Shown here one piece after another: positions 59,759 through 64,000 of a stretch of 64,000 nucleotides of DNA. The first letter of the stretch is position 1. Each line of letters begins with the position of its first letter. Under the pieces are notes generated by a model. The model made no database searches. It had not been told where the DNA came from and saw only the letters and a program-made list of their open reading frames with translations. The position numbers and the translations under genes are program-made. The stretch lies in contig JAEMBT020000001.1 in the NCBI GenBank assembly GCA_018873245.2, forward strand, positions 18,850,220 to 18,914,219, given 5' to 3'. This stretch comes from Archegozetes longisetosus. Its lineage: Eukaryota > Arthropoda > Arachnida > Sarcoptiformes > Trhypochthoniidae.

Positions 59759-62700
59759 TATGAAAATAGCTTGCTTCACAAACTTCGATAGCTATTTGAT
59801 GACATATTGGGTATAATCTCCAAAATGTTTTCGTATGTGAGGCATGAATCATATGAATGGAGTGGGGAATTGAGTCGAGAATATTCACTACTGTATTGGG
59901 AGCGAAACAACTGACTGTTTACTTGTTAGCTTCTGAACGATTAAATAGCCTTTTCTTACGCAATGTTCAATAGAGAGCATTACCCATAGGTTTAATAGCG
60001 CTTATTATGTAGCTTACATCCAACCAAAAGTTTTTCTGAGGTTAAGCTCCTGCTGTCTCTCTTCCCACTCTTTAAATCCCTATAAAGATTGTAAATTGAC
60101 ACCAATCACTCTGGATTTTCTCACTTTAAGTTGAAATCTTTTCAATTTGTCAATAGATTCCAAACGATTTATGATGAATGAAAAATCGATGACTTTGTTT
60201 TGTGGCATTAAGTTTTAAATCCCATATCAATCGGCAAAACACACAAACATTATTCGTAGAAAAAGCTTATTTTTATTGCAATTGAAAGCTTTTATGGTTT
60301 AATATTAAGTTATTTTGTTTGGCTTTTATGAGTTGCCGTAATTTCTAAAGTCATTTACAAATATAAAAAACGTTTACTTAATGGCAATTTATGGTTTAAA
60401 TGGCATTTAATGTTTTGATTAATAGCTCATTCAAATAAAAATTCTTCCAAATAAAATGGTCAATAAACATATTAAATAATTAAATGACCGTTCAACAAAT
60501 TGCTATTACCAAATTGAAATCTTTTAGAAAGATATCTCAAATATAACATTTAGTTAACATAAGACTCATATCGAGTCTGACTATCGACTGATCGAGAACA
60601 AAGTTATGGATGTTTATGAAACTCACTGTTTATTTGGCTTTAAACTAAAGAGAATTAGTCTGTACATTTATGATTGTCAAAAGCAATATAAAGTGAATTG
60701 TAGAAAGATGTCGACTTATCTGATGTTAATTGCGTAGAATTAATCATAATCGTTTCGGAGAAAACACCATTTATTTGGTTGGCCTAAATTTCAAACATTT
60801 GTCCAATCAACAACTATTTCATATAAACTCTTCAAACCATAAACATGTCGCAAGAATCAAGCAATTGCAAGCAACTGAGCACAGACTCTAACTTTTCCGG
60901 CATTTCAATCAATGACAAAATAACTCAAATTTTTTACACTTCAATCCGCTCAACAATATTACTATCAATAGGATATTACCTCGGCTGATGTGATAGAAGA
61001 TCGGGGATAGAAAGTGGATGATTTGCAAAATAAAACTTTATTGATCACAGACTAAACTAAACTTTGAAAGCAGAGTCAAAGAAGTTAAAGATGAAAAGTG
61101 ACACGAAGGTTTGTTCACATCTAGTAAAAAACAGATCAAATTTTATAGTAACGCCTAATCGAGGCTCAATTCTGATTTTCATAGATTTTTATTTTCTGTT
61201 CTAATGGTTACTAACAAGCGAAAAGCCAATCACTCGCCAAACAGAGTGTTTTCTAAATGAGAGAATATCATGCGCTTTGAGAAAGACTTTATTGTTGAAT
61301 AGCAATTTCATCATTCACATTCGATTCATATTATGATTGATCGGGCAGGTTCTTAATTACAATTATACGTGATTCAGAAGAATTTCGCAAAATGAATTTC
61401 ATAGTCAAATGTAACTTAAAAGGAGATTGAAAGCAGGAGATGGAAGACAGAAAATGGCAAAATAGGAAATGGAAAAACAAAAGATGGTAAAGTATTTATT
61501 TCAATCAACAGCATTGCTTGCGTAAATCATATACTAATGGTGTTTAATTATTGAAACATTCACGAAATTACGTTTGGAAATTATTTAGTTAAGTGAATCG
61601 GTTGAGATTTATCGGATACTCGAATAGAAATACTATTTATTTATACAGTTGGAAAATAAAACAAATAGTGCTTACAAGTAATAAGGAAGATTGAATAAAA
61701 TAAATTTATTATATTATGCAGGAAAGGCAATAAAAATAATTACACATTCCTTAATAATATTCCAATTTGGTTATAACACAATAAAGATACTTTACTTTTC
61801 TCCTCATTTCAATATCAATAATATTCATGTATCGCCCACACTCTTATGCATGCTTTTAATATAAGTTTATAAATTCAATTTCAAATCTAGCTCCTTTTAC
61901 TAAATTTGTGCTAAATTTTAGACTTGATTCAATTTTAACAAACTTGTAAGTCGAGAAGTTGTGGTAAAGCCCATAAGAAGTGAAGATAAAATGATTACTA
62001 ATAATAGTTGTATTATATACTAACATCCGAGTGCAAACACAAAACAGTATTCAACACTCAAAAATCCGGTAAAGTGAGAAAATTCAAAACGGAAATGAGG
62101 TCATACTAAATCAATTTTTATTCAACTAACCTTTAATCTGAAAGATAAGATACTAAAATCAATATTTTTAAATAATGTCAATTTGGATAAAATTGAATTT
62201 TGTTCGGATTGTTGGCTGGGCACTCACTATTGAACTGACTAGTATTCCCTCAAATATTACAGTTTTGCATATCGTGTAATATTTGAAAACTAATTTCTAT
62301 GAGATCTGTTTCAAATACTAATATCCTACCAAACAACCAAAATAAAATGAAATTCTATTAAACTTAACAGCACTCAAAACATAGATCTTAAAACTTCTAT
62401 CCTAAGGTTAAAGGTGAACTAGATGAAACTTAGTATAATTGAATTTGTCTATTATGGGATGCTCTAAACGTTATTCTGAAGCACTTTATTTAAATAAATA
62501 AAAAAATTGCAGATAAAACGCTCTATCAGTCATGAATGCATCAGTCTATATATACTTTATTCAGTATTCAAAGAATTTAGAGATTAAACTGCTTTCAAGT
62601 TTATGTCGACTATATTTCTCTATAAAAATAATCTAAATATATAGCTAACACTTCTAAATATTACTTGCATCTCAGATTGAACAATGTTTTTCACATTATC

Positions 62701-63317
62701 TTATTTTGTTTCAATTAATGTTTTAGAAGAAATATTCCATAAAATGAATTTATGCAAAGTTTAGAGAAGAAATAAACTTGCTATGCACAATTTACAGAAG
62801 AAATAGACATTTTAAGAGTAGTTTTATACATTGAATACACATATGTATGTATATATACATAATATTGATGAAATGATTTGCAAAATTTTCAATTTCCATA
62901 GTATAATAATAAACCAGACTTTTCACACATGAAAAACTGTAATTAATTGCCAATTTTCTCAGCACAAAACTTCTAATAAATATTTATGAGCAATTCAAAC
63001 GTTCAAAATCAATAATAGAAGCTAGTTTTCAAGTATATTTGTTGCCCTATGGAATGATTTTTTGCTATGATATTAAAATAAATGACTCACTCGTGTGATC
63101 ATAGGATTCATGACCTTATCTATAGACAGGTTGAGCTCTAGAACTGTAAAGCATCCAAACAATAGACGAATACCTTTTATATGCATATAGAAGTCTTAGA
63201 TAATAGTAATTCTCAACTTTCTTCAAATGATAAACTATGATAAATGATAATAAATGTAAGTTTAGGCCATCAAAACAGTGAGATGATATTAACCTAGTCT
63301 TAAATTGATGCTTCGTA

Positions 63318-63321
<4 letters not shown>
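59759..63321. other. Gene-free stretch
   Basis: AT-rich, with a purine-rich run near 61430-61495. No supported gene or RNA. Confidence 0.5.

Positions 63322-63350
<29 letters not shown>
63322..63350. repeat. (TC)n microsatellite
   Basis: About 14 uninterrupted TC units (29 bp). An overlapping minus-strand frame is a by-product of the repeat. Confidence 0.95.
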
Positions 63351-63351
<1 letters not shown>

Positions 63352-64000
63352 ATAATTCATAATGCAAAGGAAACTATCGATTAGCTTATGTATTCTCATC
63401 GTTTATATTATGCTTTACTGTAACAGATACTACAACACCCAAAAGGGTCATAATATTGATGTTTTTGGCTAGAATTTTCTTTCAATAACAAACTTATACT
63501 AATTTAATATAAAGTGTTTGTGAGTTACACCTTTTGGATGAGAGCTAATGCATAAGTTATTTTGTTTTGCTATAGTATTAGGGAATATTCTTATGCATTC
63601 TTATACTACCAATTCTTATGCATGTTTGTTTCAGTTTGATTTATAAATTGATGATCAACTTGTATAAACATGATACCTTCATGTGCTTCTATTGTACTAG
63701 TTGAAAATCAGGTTCAAGTTTGAGCAATGTTTAATAAGCATTATTGTGCGTTGACTTCAGTGAATTTGAAAATATTCTCAGATAACTATTCCTTCAGATA
63801 ATGTGAAATAAATTGTAAATATATACTTACATGTAAAGCATTACTCTCTACTTTACGGACTTTACAAATTTAACTTAGAATTCAAGTTTGAAAAGAGTTA
63901 CATCGCTTTTATAAAGGATTCTTTGCAAAGTACATGTTTTATACGTTCTCCACGTTATCTGAAGAGATAGTATATATATACACACATACATACAAACTTA
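63351..64000. other. Gene-free stretch at window end
   Basis: No supported feature. Confidence 0.5.

Noticed and set aside
63116-63367. Minus-strand frame with an (RE)n run
   Set aside because: Translation of the TC microsatellite.
1-64000. CRISPR arrays, bacterial operons, riboswitches or plasmid origins
   Set aside because: The window is eukaryotic with spliced genes; no regularly spaced identical repeats with unique spacers were seen.

Overview
This is an AT-rich, intron-bearing nuclear window from an animal, most likely an arthropod. The evidence is a multi-exon animal-type fatty acid synthase with introns of 55-68 bp, short TTAGG-type (CCTAA on the + strand) tracts, and many Tc1/mariner, pogo, hAT, MULE and piggyBac-like DNA transposon remnants. 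I cannot place it more precisely. There are no bacterial operon signals. Genes are sparse, and most of the window is non-coding AT-rich DNA.

Layout: 1-7.2 kb is gene-free, with one copy of a ~0.75 kb dispersed repeat and three inverted-repeat elements. 7.4-18.5 kb (minus strand) is a fatty acid synthase gene that I resolve into nine coding exons (KS-AT-DH-pseudoMT-ER-KR-ACP-TE). The exon phases agree except for one apparent frame break near 11.17 kb. A dead Tc1 element and a structured GC-rich patch sit in its 2.3 kb intron. 18.8-21.4 kb holds FLYWCH/MULE transposon material, starting about 250 bp upstream of the synthase start codon. 21.4-32 kb is a transposon graveyard: a 933 bp Tc1-type palindrome, a TTAA-flanked fold-back next to the second dispersed-repeat copy, two pogo-like MITEs, the larger copy of a terminal-inverted-repeat family seen at 3.4 kb, and a mariner-like element with a transposase HTH fragment. 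33-46 kb is nearly empty, apart from a possible coding relic (35 kb) and a small one-pass membrane protein (38 kb).

45.9-46.5 kb carries a two-exon minus-strand gene for an unrecognised ~134-residue protein. At 47.7 kb, four heat-shock-element-like palindromes at an exact 15 bp period precede a TATA box. 49-52.5 kb has three more TIR elements. 53.8-56.6 kb (minus) is a GAPR-1-like CAP-domain gene, possibly with a Ser/Asn-rich first exon at 59.5-59.8 kb. One of its introns holds an 850 bp palindrome with a tRNA-like head in each arm. The rest, to 64 kb, is non-coding.

The genes show no common pathway. The synthase makes fatty acids de novo in the cytosol, and CAP proteins of the GAPR-1 type are membrane-associated or cytosolic. 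The most unusual content is the density and variety of long palindromic elements, and the unexplained promoter-like array at 47.7 kb.
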